Shown here: positions 1 to 7,054 of the stretch, one piece after another
Layout of the letters: every line of letters starts with the position of its first letter
Position numbering within the stretch: the first letter of the stretch is position 1
Assembly: GCA_009773075.1 (NCBI GenBank)
Contig: WOUX01000085.1
Span: 1 to 10,413, forward strand
Length of the DNA: 10,413 nucleotides
Source of the DNA: a bacterium
GTDB lineage: Bacteria; Desulfobacterota; UBA8473
Direction of reading: 5' to 3'
Program-made: the position numbers and the translations under genes
Notes under the pieces: generated by a model
Database searches by the model: none
What the model saw: the letters and a program-made list of their open reading frames with translations, nothing else
What the model was told of the DNA's origin: nothing

Positions 1-140
1 CCCTGGGTATCTTCACTCATAAAATAGGCAGAGCGGTCTATTTTATCCTCAAAAACAAAGAGGCTTTTAATATGGATAAATTTTTCAGCCAATGACCGTG
101 GGATTAAGGATGTCAGCTTGTTGCCTAACTGAGATTCCAT
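1..140 (-). CDS. Possible 5' part of an unrecognised gene, cut by the window edge
   Basis: An open frame starts at ATG 138-140 and runs off the left edge without a stop, giving 46 residues that begin MESQLGNKLTSLIPRS. I do not recognise the family. The composition (mixed hydrophobic and charged residues) is protein-like, but 46 open codons is weak evidence by itself. The upstream ribosome-binding signal is poor, only a CAGG about 7 bases before the ATG. An in-frame TAA lies at 159-161, so the frame cannot extend much further upstream. A 9-bp inverted repeat at 19-46 falls inside it. It could be the start of a real gene continuing outside the window, or part of a degraded or noncoding region. 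Low confidence. Confidence 0.3.
   Translation of the reverse strand, partial: MESQLGNKLTSLIPRSLAEKFIHIKSLFVFEDKIDRSAYFMSEDTQ
19..46. repeat. Perfect 9-bp inverted repeat
   Basis: The arms ATAAAATAG (19-27) and CTATTTTAT (38-46) are exact reverse complements around a 10-base centre. No T-tract follows on either strand, so this is not a typical intrinsic terminator. It lies inside the partial reading frame at the left edge. Confidence 0.6.
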
Positions 141-385
141 AGGCGGACCTGATTCTCTTTATTTACTGCTTGCAGCTTGACTGCTTAAAAGAGTGGGCCA
201 AATGCCTCTAAGCTCATAGCGTTTGATTGGCGGCATCCTTTTCCCATAAACACATAAATGATGCCTGACCAGGCGATATCCGTGTTCTGCCCCTTGCCCG
301 AGTGACACCCTAACTGGATGGATCTTTGATCCAAGCCGCTTTGCTTTGACTGCGCCGGGATAAGGGTACCGAAATATATTCTGAA

Positions 386-429
386 GCTGTCGAATGACAG
401 CACGCTGATTGTCAAAGAATGTCTTTGAC
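386..429. repeat. Two adjacent perfect inverted repeats
   Basis: The first has arms GCTGTC (386-391) and GACAGC (396-401) with a 4-base loop. The second has arms GTCAAAG (411-417) and CTTTGAC (423-429) with a 5-base loop. They sit only 9 bases apart, where the two candidate minus-strand frames change over. Both would form tight hairpins in RNA. Neither is followed by a T-run. Function unknown. Confidence 0.55.
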
Positions 430-474
430 TATTCGGTTAATCTCTATAGATGTTTGGTGCAGACGCGTTTTAGT

Positions 475-510
475 GTTCTGACTCTCGCGACGGAAGACGT
501 AAGCCAGAAC
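475..510. repeat. Imperfect 9-bp inverted repeat
   Basis: The arms at 475-483 (GTTCTGACT) and 502-510 (AGCCAGAAC) pair at 8 of 9 positions around an 18-base centre. It belongs to the same hairpin-rich stretch as the repeats at 386-429. No function can be assigned. Confidence 0.45.
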
Positions 511-656
511 CATAGGGTCGTTTGTCAAGGCTTCAATAACTATTGAGACGGATCATCTCTGTTTTATTTCTCTCTTTCCGATCTAGAGGAGAGGTTTTTC
601 TCTTGACATCCAAAGGCCATATAGAGGTTAGTCCATTTTCATTCTCTTTTCTACTT

Positions 657-2159
657 TTATAGAAATTTCTCGGCAAACTCTTTTGATAGCTTTTTATAGA
701 CTTCATTATCTTTCTCAGCCTTTCTAATTTCATCATATCTATCTCTAGGAAATTTTATATAAAAAGCAAAGGTGCGAAACAAACCTTGCAGTCCTTCAGC
801 ACTCATGCTTTTCGGAACAAACTGAACTCCACCAAAAGTTGTCTTATAATTAGGATCAAGTCCTTGTTCTTCGCACATTTCCCTTATCGGAGTGCCTTTA
901 TAAGGTTCCAATAACGTAACTGAAAATGAATCTGGATTTATCTGTCTATTTAATTCTATAGTATCAAATATTGCTTCCCTTGTCTCATGAGGAAGTCCAA
1001 TTATATTATAAGCAGAAGTCCTTATGTCATATGATTTCACTAAGTTGAACTTCTCAATAATCAATTTATTGCTAATCTGCCTGTTCATTACATTTCTTCT
1101 TATGATTTCATTTCCACTTTCAATACCCATTGCAAAGGTCCTGCATCCCATCTTCTTCAGAATCCCAACTTTTTTCTGAGTAACTGTATCTACGCGGGAA
1201 TATATAAGAAATGGCAAGTCTATCTCTTTCAAATACTCTTCACAATATCTCTTAAGAAACTCTTCTCTTAAACTCGTAAAATCTTCATCCCAAAACCTGA
1301 CAAAATTAAAACTATATTTAGTAATTGTGAGTTTCAGTTCAGAAATACTCTGTTTAATATTCTTAACTCTATGATAAGGTCCTAATCCCCTATATTTAAG
1401 TTTCAAAATACCGTTAACACAATATGTGCAACTAAATGGACATCCTCTACTCACCTCATAATTAACCATTTTATACTTCTTACCATCAAAAGGTCTGTAG
1501 AAGTGTATTGGATCGAAACATTCATAATCTGGTATTGGCAGTTCTTCTAAATTTGTCAGATTTATTGGAGGATTTTTTATTATTTTCTTATTCTTCTTAA
1601 ACCAAATACCTTTAACTGATTCCAAAGGCAAATTTTTTTCAATAGCAGTTAGAAAATCTACAAAACTATTTTCCCCTTCTCCTATACAAACAAAATCACA
1701 AGCTTCGGCACTAAGCGTCTCTTCTGGCAATAATACTGCATGAATGCCTCCGAATATTACTGGTATATTGAATTTTTTCTTGAAAGGAAATAAGAAATTT
1801 ATAGCAAAATCAAAATCAGTAGATAAGCAACTTACTGCAATTATGTTAGGCCTAAAATCATTTATTACTTCTTCAAAGTCTTTGTGATAATCTGTTTCCT
1901 TTAGATTACACCCCGTTACCACCGTGCCAAATTTATCTTTATAAAACTGTTTTCTGTCATCAACAATCTGCTGAAAGTCAAATTCCGCCTTCTTGAAAAA
2001 CATATCATTAGACGATGAATCACTAAAAACAGCATAATCTGACATATCAAAAAGCCTTACTTCATGATTGTGCTTTTTTAATACAGCTATCATTAAAGGA
2101 ATATTAAGCGGGATATTACCTTCTCCAGCCCTTGATGGATTTAAGAAAAGTACATTCAT
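657..2159 (-). CDS. B12-binding-domain radical SAM protein, function unknown
   Basis: A 500-residue protein of the B12-binding/radical SAM class (BchE-like architecture). The N-terminal part, about residues 1-170, looks like a cobalamin-binding Rossmann-type domain: it opens MNVLFLNPSR, with IIAVSCLSTDF near 106, IPVIFGGIHAVLLPEE near 132 and CIGEGE near 158. The radical SAM core follows, with the CxxxCxxC cluster motif at C240, C244 and C247 (SRGCPFSCTYC) for a [4Fe-4S] cluster and S-adenosylmethionine. A glycine-rich MGIESGNE-type motif follows later. Members perform methylations, ring closures or other radical chemistry; the substrate cannot be read here. The ATG start at 2159 has only a weak AGG 9 bases upstream. 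The gene is AT-rich (sampled lines about 27-33% GC) compared with about 43% in ftsY, suggesting acquisition. It lies 236 bases after the Memo-AMMECR1 gene, so co-transcription is unproven. Confidence 0.88.
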   Translation of the reverse strand: MNVLFLNPSRAGEGNIPLNIPLMIAVLKKHNHEVRLFDMSDYAVFSDSSSNDMFFKKAEFDFQQIVDDRKQFYKDKFGTVVTGCNLKETDYHKDFEEVINDFRPNIIAVSCLSTDFDFAINFLFPFKKKFNIPVIFGGIHAVLLPEETLSAEACDFVCIGEGENSFVDFLTAIEKNLPLESVKGIWFKKNKKIIKNPPINLTNLEELPIPDYECFDPIHFYRPFDGKKYKMVNYEVSRGCPFSCTYCVNGILKLKYRGLGPYHRVKNIKQSISELKLTITKYSFNFVRFWDEDFTSLREEFLKRYCEEYLKEIDLPFLIYSRVDTVTQKKVGILKKMGCRTFAMGIESGNEIIRRNVMNRQISNKLIIEKFNLVKSYDIRTSAYNIIGLPHETREAIFDTIELNRQINPDSFSVTLLEPYKGTPIREMCEEQGLDPNYKTTFGGVQFVPKSMSAEGLQGLFRTFAFYIKFPRDRYDEIRKAEKDNEVYKKLSKEFAEKFL

Positions 2160-2395
2160 GATAATTTACCTGCTTTATTTTAATAGAGGTCTAAGAAGTT
2201 ATTCTATAGTTCCGTATATCTCCACATCCATAGTGATACACAGAAAGATTGCAAGTTACTGTTCAAATCCACAACTCAATGGGTTACTTCGGCGCTCTAT
2301 GCAATAATAAATTATGTTGTCTATCCAACCCATGATCCCCTGACCTCTCAGATACACCTTAAATCATTATAAAATAATACATAATCTCTTAACCT
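2160..2395. other. Noncoding spacer upstream of the radical SAM gene
   Basis: No convincing gene, tRNA or terminator was seen in these 236 bases. They are AT-rich. An inverted repeat has arms ATGGGTT (2279-2285) and AACCCAT (2327-2333) with a 41-base centre. The minus strand contains TATAGAAT-like hexamers, but no well-spaced -35 partner that I would call a promoter. Confidence 0.4.
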
Positions 2396-3922
2396 TTATA
2401 GTTTTTCCTCAGAGAAGATATCCGCCGAGAAGATATATATGCGTGTATCTTTATCCTTCCATGCACTCTTTGGCAGCCCTGCCTTATTACAGGTTTGCTC
2501 CAGGAAGATGGTGCTGTCCCATCGATACTCAGTAGCCACCTGAGGAAGGAGCAGCCCTGAATAGTAGCCTTTTTCTATATATATTCCGTGCTTCCCCATT
2601 TGAATATCTTCAACGTTGTCTATCTTTCTCAAAGGTGTCAGTACAGAGATTTCGATATCCAGATCATTGATCTCTCCCTCTGTAACAGGCTTAAATCTAG
2701 GGTCATTGAAGGCAGAAGCTATCGCCATCTCTTCTATGGTTATATAGAGAGGCTTATTGCCATGGATATTTCCAATACACCCCCTTAAGCTGCCGTGTTT
2801 GTGCAGTGTTACAAAGGCACCTCTCTTCTCTCTCAAGGTATCTGATCTTATATCAAATTTTGGTAAGTTTTGATTTTTTACCCTGCATTCGATAGCAGTC
2901 TTAGCTATGTTTAGGAGTGTCATCTTCTCGTCTCCGGTAAGTCCGGGGGCTACACCTGCTCTTTCCGTCCCTTTGTTGGCATCTTCCTTGTTTTCATACA
3001 GAACAGCAGCTGCATATCCTACCACACCACTTTTATCACCGGTTATATCACCGGAATTGGCATAATTCAAGACCTTGGCTTTATTGGCTCCCAGCTTCTC
3101 CGCAATCAACATAGAAGTGACTATTGGCCCCCCTCCACAAGCCTCACACCTTCCCTTTTTCAAATCCTGTTCAAGCCCAACAGCATCCAATTTATCAATG
3201 TGATCCAATACTATTTTATCCAAACTGACGGCCTTATCATAACGATGGAAATGGGAGAGGTCTGAACTTGCAACAATAAGCACCGTTTCGTCCCTTATCG
3301 CTTTTACAATAGCCTCGCTCAGAACCCTACAGGTATCGAAATCCTGACTGCCCATTACTATGGGTACTAATCTAAATTCTTTTAAAACTATCTGCAAAAA
3401 GGGGACCTGAACCTCCAACGAATGCTCCTGAATATGAGCTTCGGGGTAATAACTTATCATCCCATTTTGGGCAATAATCCTATTGCAAAGATCGCGATCG
3501 ACGGGAATTGTCCCAAGGGGGGTCTTATAGCCAATCTTATTATACACCGAAGCCCCATGAAAATGTACTCTATGACTGGGGGCAATTACTATAACCTTGT
3601 TGAAATCTGATCCTTCAAGCAATTTATACCCAAAGGCTGCCACCTGTCCTGAGTACATATACCCGGCATGGGGAGAGATGAGAGCTATTATCTTTCCCTC
3701 AATATTCTCCTCCGGGACATTATCTAAAAACCCCCTTATCTGTTTCTTCAAAACTGCTGGATCATTCGGATAAAAGGAGCCAGCTACAGCAGGTTCCCTT
3801 ATCTCCCCTGTCTCACTATATGATTCAGTCAATTGTTTCACCCCCTTCCCTGTTTCGCTCTTTTCTGTGCAATTAGGAAACGCTGCGCTTATCAGTAGCA
3901 GCAATACTACCACTGATAGCAC
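2396..3922 (-). CDS. AmmeMemoRadiSam proteins B and A fused (Memo-like plus AMMECR1), with N-terminal signal-like segment
   Basis: A 508-residue two-domain protein. Residues about 43-310 are a Memo-like domain (AmmeMemoRadiSam protein B), related to class III extradiol dioxygenases. The likely metal ligands of human MEMO1 have counterparts at H85 (SPHAGY), H117 (APSHRVHFHG) and C262 (ACGGGPI); SSDLSH lies at 219-224. Residues about 326-505 are an AMMECR1 domain (protein A) with the hallmark LRGCIG at 379-384. The biochemical role of this system is not settled. The N-terminus is hydrophobic (VVVLLLLISAAF) and ends in a Cys at 18 that does not fit a classical lipobox, so export or membrane anchoring is inferred. 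The start is uncertain: GTG 3922 is the only usable in-frame codon. An ATG at 3939-3941 would give a classic MKALLSVL signal start but is out of frame by one base. The radical SAM partner of the system is not adjacent. Confidence 0.88.
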   Translation of the reverse strand: MLSVVVLLLLISAAFPNCTEKSETGKGVKQLTESYSETGEIREPAVAGSFYPNDPAVLKKQIRGFLDNVPEENIEGKIIALISPHAGYMYSGQVAAFGYKLLEGSDFNKVIVIAPSHRVHFHGASVYNKIGYKTPLGTIPVDRDLCNRIIAQNGMISYYPEAHIQEHSLEVQVPFLQIVLKEFRLVPIVMGSQDFDTCRVLSEAIVKAIRDETVLIVASSDLSHFHRYDKAVSLDKIVLDHIDKLDAVGLEQDLKKGRCEACGGGPIVTSMLIAEKLGANKAKVLNYANSGDITGDKSGVVGYAAAVLYENKEDANKGTERAGVAPGLTGDEKMTLLNIAKTAIECRVKNQNLPKFDIRSDTLREKRGAFVTLHKHGSLRGCIGNIHGNKPLYITIEEMAIASAFNDPRFKPVTEGEINDLDIEISVLTPLRKIDNVEDIQMGKHGIYIEKGYYSGLLLPQVATEYRWDSTIFLEQTCNKAGLPKSAWKDKDTRIYIFSADIFSEEKL

Positions 3923-3948
3923 GGAAAGTAAAGCTTTACATAACCTAC

Positions 3949-3994
3949 CGAGAGCTTTGAATTCGCTCTCAGGGGTAATTCTTTAAAGCTCTCG
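3949..3994. repeat. Large inverted repeat just upstream of the Memo-AMMECR1 gene
   Basis: The left arm at 3949-3963 (CGAGAGCTTTGAATT) pairs with 3977-3994, whose reverse complement is CGAGAGCTTTAAAGAATT. That gives 15 base pairs with a 3-base bulge around a 13-base loop. On the minus strand it lies between the ftsY stop and the next gene and ends about 26 bases before the GTG start. No T-run follows, so it is not a standard intrinsic terminator. It may be an mRNA structure affecting translation or stability, or a small interspersed repeat. Confidence 0.6.
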
Positions 3995-4022
3995 TAAAGA
4001 AGAAGAAAAATAGGCACTCACT

Positions 4023-4976
4023 TCAAAAAAGCGCCTCTACAAACTCTTTAGCATTAAACACCTTAAGATCATCCATGCCTTCGCCAATACCTACGTATCT
4101 TAAAGGAATCTTTAGTTCACCGGAAATACCTACAATAATTCCGCCTTTAGCTGTCCCATCGAGTTTTGTCAGAGCTATGCCTGTAATATTTGTTGCCTCT
4201 TTGAATAACTTGGCCTGGGAAATGGCATTCTGACCTGTAGTAGCATCAAGGACAAGGAGAACTTCATGGGGAGCACCTGGCAGCTCCCTTCCAATAATCC
4301 TTTGAATCTTCTTTAATTCTTCCATTAGATTTACTTTGGTGTGCAGTCTGCCCGCAGTATCAATGATGAGGACATCAATATCTCTTGCCTGTGCCGCCTT
4401 TATGGAATCAAAAACAACTGCCGAAGGATCAGCCCCGTTCTGATGTTTAATAACTTTACAACCTGCCCTTTCTCCCCATATCTCAAGCTGCTCTATAGCA
4501 GCAGCCCGGAATGTATCCGCTGCAGCAAGAAGAACACTCTTTCCTTCCTCTTTAAACCTGTTTGCCATCTTTGCAATAGTAGTCGTCTTCCCAACCCCAT
4601 TGACCCCAACAACCATTATGACAAATGGACAGGAATTTGAAATCTCAAGTGGTTTTTCCTCGGCCTTTAATATATCTAAAATTTCTCTCTGAATATACTC
4701 TTTCAGAAGGTTCGGATCGTCAAGCTCCTTTCTTTTAACCTTTTCCTTCATGTTTTCGATTAGTCTATAGGTGACCTGAACCCCCAAGTCAGAAGTAATC
4801 AGTATCTCTTCAATATCTTCCAATAGGTCATCATCGATCTTCTTTTTACCAAATACAACCCGATCCACCCTGTTTGCAAAGCCTTCTCTGGTCTTTGATA
4901 ATCGCTCCTTTAATCTATTAAGGACACCTTTTCCTCCCTTGTCTTTATTTGCCGTATCTTTTTTAAACCACAACAA
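4023..4976 (-). CDS. ftsY: Signal recognition particle receptor FtsY
   Basis: FtsY is the membrane-associated SRP receptor GTPase that, with Ffh and SRP RNA, targets ribosomes making membrane proteins to the translocon. With the start chosen here it has 317 residues. The NG domain is complete: a helical N domain (about 15-100), the P-loop GVNGVGKT at 114-121, the SRP-family DTFRAAA at 144-150, DTAGR at 196-200, TKLDG at 270-274 and YVGIGEGMDDL near the end. There is no long acidic A domain. I chose TTG 4974-4976 (MLWFKKD) because a strong AAGGAGG (4987-4993) lies 10 bases upstream; TTG 4973 is an alternative. An ATG at 5072 in the same frame would add 32 residues, but these are encoded by a dispersed repeat and are probably not FtsY. 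The gene follows dnaB after a repeat-containing spacer. Confidence 0.95.
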   Translation of the reverse strand: MLWFKKDTANKDKGGKGVLNRLKERLSKTREGFANRVDRVVFGKKKIDDDLLEDIEEILITSDLGVQVTYRLIENMKEKVKRKELDDPNLLKEYIQREILDILKAEEKPLEISNSCPFVIMVVGVNGVGKTTTIAKMANRFKEEGKSVLLAAADTFRAAAIEQLEIWGERAGCKVIKHQNGADPSAVVFDSIKAAQARDIDVLIIDTAGRLHTKVNLMEELKKIQRIIGRELPGAPHEVLLVLDATTGQNAISQAKLFKEATNITGIALTKLDGTAKGGIIVGISGELKIPLRYVGIGEGMDDLKVFNAKEFVEALF

Positions 4977-4986
4977 AACCCAAAAC

Positions 4987-4993
4987 CCTCCTT
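4987..4993 (-). promoter_or_regulatory. Strong ribosome-binding site deciding the ftsY start
   Basis: The minus strand reads AAGGAGG here, followed by 10 bases and then TTG at 4976. It lies outside the adjacent dispersed repeat. It supports a start at 4976 rather than the in-frame ATG within the repeat. Confidence 0.7.
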
Positions 4994-4999
4994 GTATCA

Positions 5000-5130
5000 A
5001 TTGATGAAGTCGTAAAAAGTCAAAAATCAGACGGCACAGTAAAAAGCTCCAGATGCAAGGCGCGCAAATCACGAGGAGTGAAGCGTACTTCTAGTTACGC
5101 TGTAACGACGAGAAACCAATTGGTATTTTA
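5000..5130. repeat. Dispersed intergenic repeat element, copy A
   Basis: The element begins near TTGATGAAGTCGTAAAAAGTC (from about 5001), runs through GTAAAAAGCTCCAGATGCAAGG and a hairpin AGCGTA/TACGCT (5082-5087 and 5096-5101), and fades near 5130. Positions 5002-5052 match 10363-10413 at 41 of 51 bases, in the same orientation. From memory, similar elements occur many times in genomes of Desulfobacterota and other anaerobes, with ends related to TTGATGAA...CGTAAAAAGTC; this has not been checked. The right boundary is uncertain and a matching inverted right end is not evident. The copy sits between dnaB and ftsY and supplies the false N-terminal extension of FtsY. Confidence 0.7.
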
Positions 5131-5202
5131 ACTCCCTGAGAAAAAATTTATTGAAAGATTTCAGTTCAAGGTAAGTGAGGTGGAAGTCTGTTAAAGTGTA
5201 AA

Positions 5203-6558
5203 CTAAAAATCTTTTGTAAATGGAGCTAAGTTTTCGAAGGTAGCAAATTTGTCTATAAATGCTAATTTTGTCATACCAATGGGCCCATTTCTCTGCTTGC
5301 CGATGATGATTTCTGCAGTCCCTTTATTCTCATTGTCTTCTGATTTGTTGTATATCTCATCACGATAAATAAAAATGATCACATCTGCATCCTGTTCTAT
5401 TGCTCCTGATTCCCGTAAATCAGCAAGCTGGGGTCTTCTGTCATGCCTATCTTCAACCCTGCGGTTGAGTTGGGAAAGGGCAACTACTGGAAGGTTTAGC
5501 TCTTTAGCAAGTGCCTTTAAAGATCGGGAAATCTCGGATATCTCCTGTTCCCTTCTCTCAACATTAACTCTTCCCCGCATCAATTGAAGATAGTCAACTA
5601 TAATCAATCCCAATCCTTTTTCGCTTTTTAACCTTCTTGCTTTTGCTCTCATTTCCAAAACAGACAAGGCCGGGGTGTCATCCACAAATATGGGGGCTTC
5701 GGAGAGGCTTCCCACTGCTCTGGTAAGCTTAGGCCAATCGCTTTCACTCAGAAATCCGGTTCGTAATCTCTGGGCATCGACTTTTGCTTCTGAACATAGC
5801 ATTCGTAAGGAGAGCTGTTCTTTGGACATCTCTAGTGAAAATATGCCAACCGGCACATTGGTCTCAATAGCAGCATATTGGGCAATATTCAGGGCCAAGC
5901 TGGTTTTCCCCATACTGGGACGGCCAGCAATAATAATAAGATCAGAAAGTTGAAAACCAGAAGTAAACCTGTCTATCCCTTCAAACCCAGTAGGTACTCC
6001 AGTTATAAGCTCCTTTTTCTCATAGAGTCTTTCAATAGTCTTGAAGCTGTGTTTGATCATTTCTTTTATCGGGTAGAATGAGGGTTTAATTTTATTTTCT
6101 GAGATTTCAAAGATCGCCCTTTCTGCCTGATCCAATACCTCATCCACATCACCAGTACTATCATAACTCATGGAGGCAATCTCAGCAGTTTTATTGATTA
6201 ATCTCCTAAGGATCGATTTTTCTTTTACGATCTTTGCATAGTAGGATATATTGGCAGTGGTGGGAATACTATCAACTAAGGATGTTAAATATGAGACCCC
6301 TCGGATTTCATCTAGTTGATTCTTATTCTTCAAGGCATTAGTGAGAGTTATAAGATCTACTGGCTCATTGTTCTCATAAAGTTCAATCATAGAGAGAAAG
6401 ACTTTGCGATGAGCAGCATGGTAAAAATCATCTTCATTCAACACTTCTAATACGCGATGGAAGACTTCATTGTCCAGTAATATGCCACCTAGTATGGACT
6501 GTTCAGCTTCTATATTCTGAGGGGGAAGTTTAAATTGTGGTAATTCTTTATTGACCAT
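5203..6558 (-). CDS. dnaB: Replicative DNA helicase DnaB
   Basis: DnaB is the hexameric 5'-3' helicase that unwinds DNA at the replication fork and recruits primase. The N-terminal domain begins at PPQNIEAEQSILGGILLD, and the RecA-like C-terminal ATPase follows. Numbered from the ATG used here (451 residues), Walker A is GRPSMGKTS at 212-220. Later come SLEMS, Walker B with LIIVDYLQLM, the LSQLNRR sensor and RESGAIEQDADVIIF. No intein or insertion is seen. The start is ambiguous: ATG 6558 is chosen, preceded by only a weak GGG. An in-frame GTG at 6582 lies one base after AGAGG, which is too close, and a TTG at 6570 has AGAGG 12 bases upstream. The gene follows rplI after a short gap, so it is probably in one operon with the ribosomal protein genes. 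Confidence 0.96.
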   Translation of the reverse strand: MVNKELPQFKLPPQNIEAEQSILGGILLDNEVFHRVLEVLNEDDFYHAAHRKVFLSMIELYENNEPVDLITLTNALKNKNQLDEIRGVSYLTSLVDSIPTTANISYYAKIVKEKSILRRLINKTAEIASMSYDSTGDVDEVLDQAERAIFEISENKIKPSFYPIKEMIKHSFKTIERLYEKKELITGVPTGFEGIDRFTSGFQLSDLIIIAGRPSMGKTSLALNIAQYAAIETNVPVGIFSLEMSKEQLSLRMLCSEAKVDAQRLRTGFLSESDWPKLTRAVGSLSEAPIFVDDTPALSVLEMRAKARRLKSEKGLGLIIVDYLQLMRGRVNVERREQEISEISRSLKALAKELNLPVVALSQLNRRVEDRHDRRPQLADLRESGAIEQDADVIIFIYRDEIYNKSEDNENKGTAEIIIGKQRNGPIGMTKLAFIDKFATFENLAPFTKDF

Positions 6559-6594
6559 TTTTAAACCCAAATATGTAATCACGCCTCTGGTGTG

Positions 6595-7038
6595 TTAGGC
6601 CTTAACAACCCATAACTTCAGATTGGCTATGACTTCTGGATGAAGTTTTATGGGAATTGTATATACGCCCAGCTTCTTAATCGGTTCATCCAGGAGAATC
6701 TTCTTCCTGTCAATCTCAACACCTTCCCCTTTTAAGCTCTCTTCAATATCCATGGATGTTACTGAACCAAAAAGTTTATCTTCTTCCCCTGTTTGTTTAG
6801 AAATGGTACAAGAGAGCCCCTCTATTTTCTCAGCAAGTTTTTCGGTCTCTTTTTTGACTTTACCGATTTTATCTTTTAGCAAGTTTTTTTGATGTTCCCA
6901 CACTTTTATGTTCTTAGAAGTTGCCTCTATAGCCTTCTTCTGGGGAATTAAGTAGTTTCTTCCATATCCCTCAGCAACCTTAACCGCATCCCCTGTTTTA
7001 CCAAGGGATGGCATTTCTTCTAACAATATAACCTTCAC
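6595..7038 (-). CDS. rplI: 50S ribosomal protein L9
   Basis: L9 binds domain V of 23S rRNA at the base of the L1 stalk and has two globular domains joined by a long helix. This copy has 147 residues, the usual length. The N-terminal domain carries the family signature: MKVILLEEMPSLGKTGDAVKV followed by GYGRNYLIP. A charged, lysine-rich connecting helix spans about 45-75. The C-terminal domain contains KLFGSVT and KKLGVYTIPIKLHPEV. The GTG start at 7036-7038 has GGAGG (7045-7049) six bases upstream. It lies 16 bases after the DUF2232 gene and just before dnaB, indicating co-transcription. Confidence 0.97.
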   Translation of the reverse strand: MKVILLEEMPSLGKTGDAVKVAEGYGRNYLIPQKKAIEATSKNIKVWEHQKNLLKDKIGKVKKETEKLAEKIEGLSCTISKQTGEEDKLFGSVTSMDIEESLKGEGVEIDRKKILLDEPIKKLGVYTIPIKLHPEVIANLKLWVVKA

Positions 7039-7054
7039 AGTTCGCCTCCATTTA

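Larger units (their letters stand above)
159..552 (-). pseudogene. Possible decayed coding remnant with a frame change
   Basis: Two protein-like minus-strand frames follow each other with a shift. The first (552 to a TGA at 412-414) contains TNDPMVLAYVFRRESQNTKT and has no good start. The second (about 432 to TAA 159-161) contains KRLGSKIHPVRVSLGQGAEH and YGKRMPPIKRYELRGIWPTL. The second is in the same frame as the partial reading frame at 1-140. A competing open frame (185-415, TTG start) covers the same bases, so I cannot tell which, if any, was coding. No family is recognised. GC content is visibly higher here than in the radical SAM gene next door. A broken gene or a structured noncoding segment are both possible. 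Confidence 0.2.

Noticed and set aside
533..736. Minus-strand open frame of 67 codons beginning MMKLERLRK
   Set aside because: It overlaps the 3' end of the radical SAM gene in another frame, and its Lys/Arg/Ser-rich composition is what AT-rich shadow sequence gives.
2240..2290. T-loop-like GTTCAAATCC suggesting a tRNA
   Set aside because: No acceptor stem, anticodon arm or D-arm can be formed with the flanking bases on either strand.
2068..2307. Plus-strand open frame of 79 codons
   Set aside because: It is antisense to the start of the radical SAM gene, has no ribosome-binding site and no recognisable protein features.
3949..4022. Rho-independent terminator after ftsY
   Set aside because: The inverted repeat is not followed by a T-run on the minus strand, and the T-rich stretch near 3995-4010 precedes the hairpin instead.
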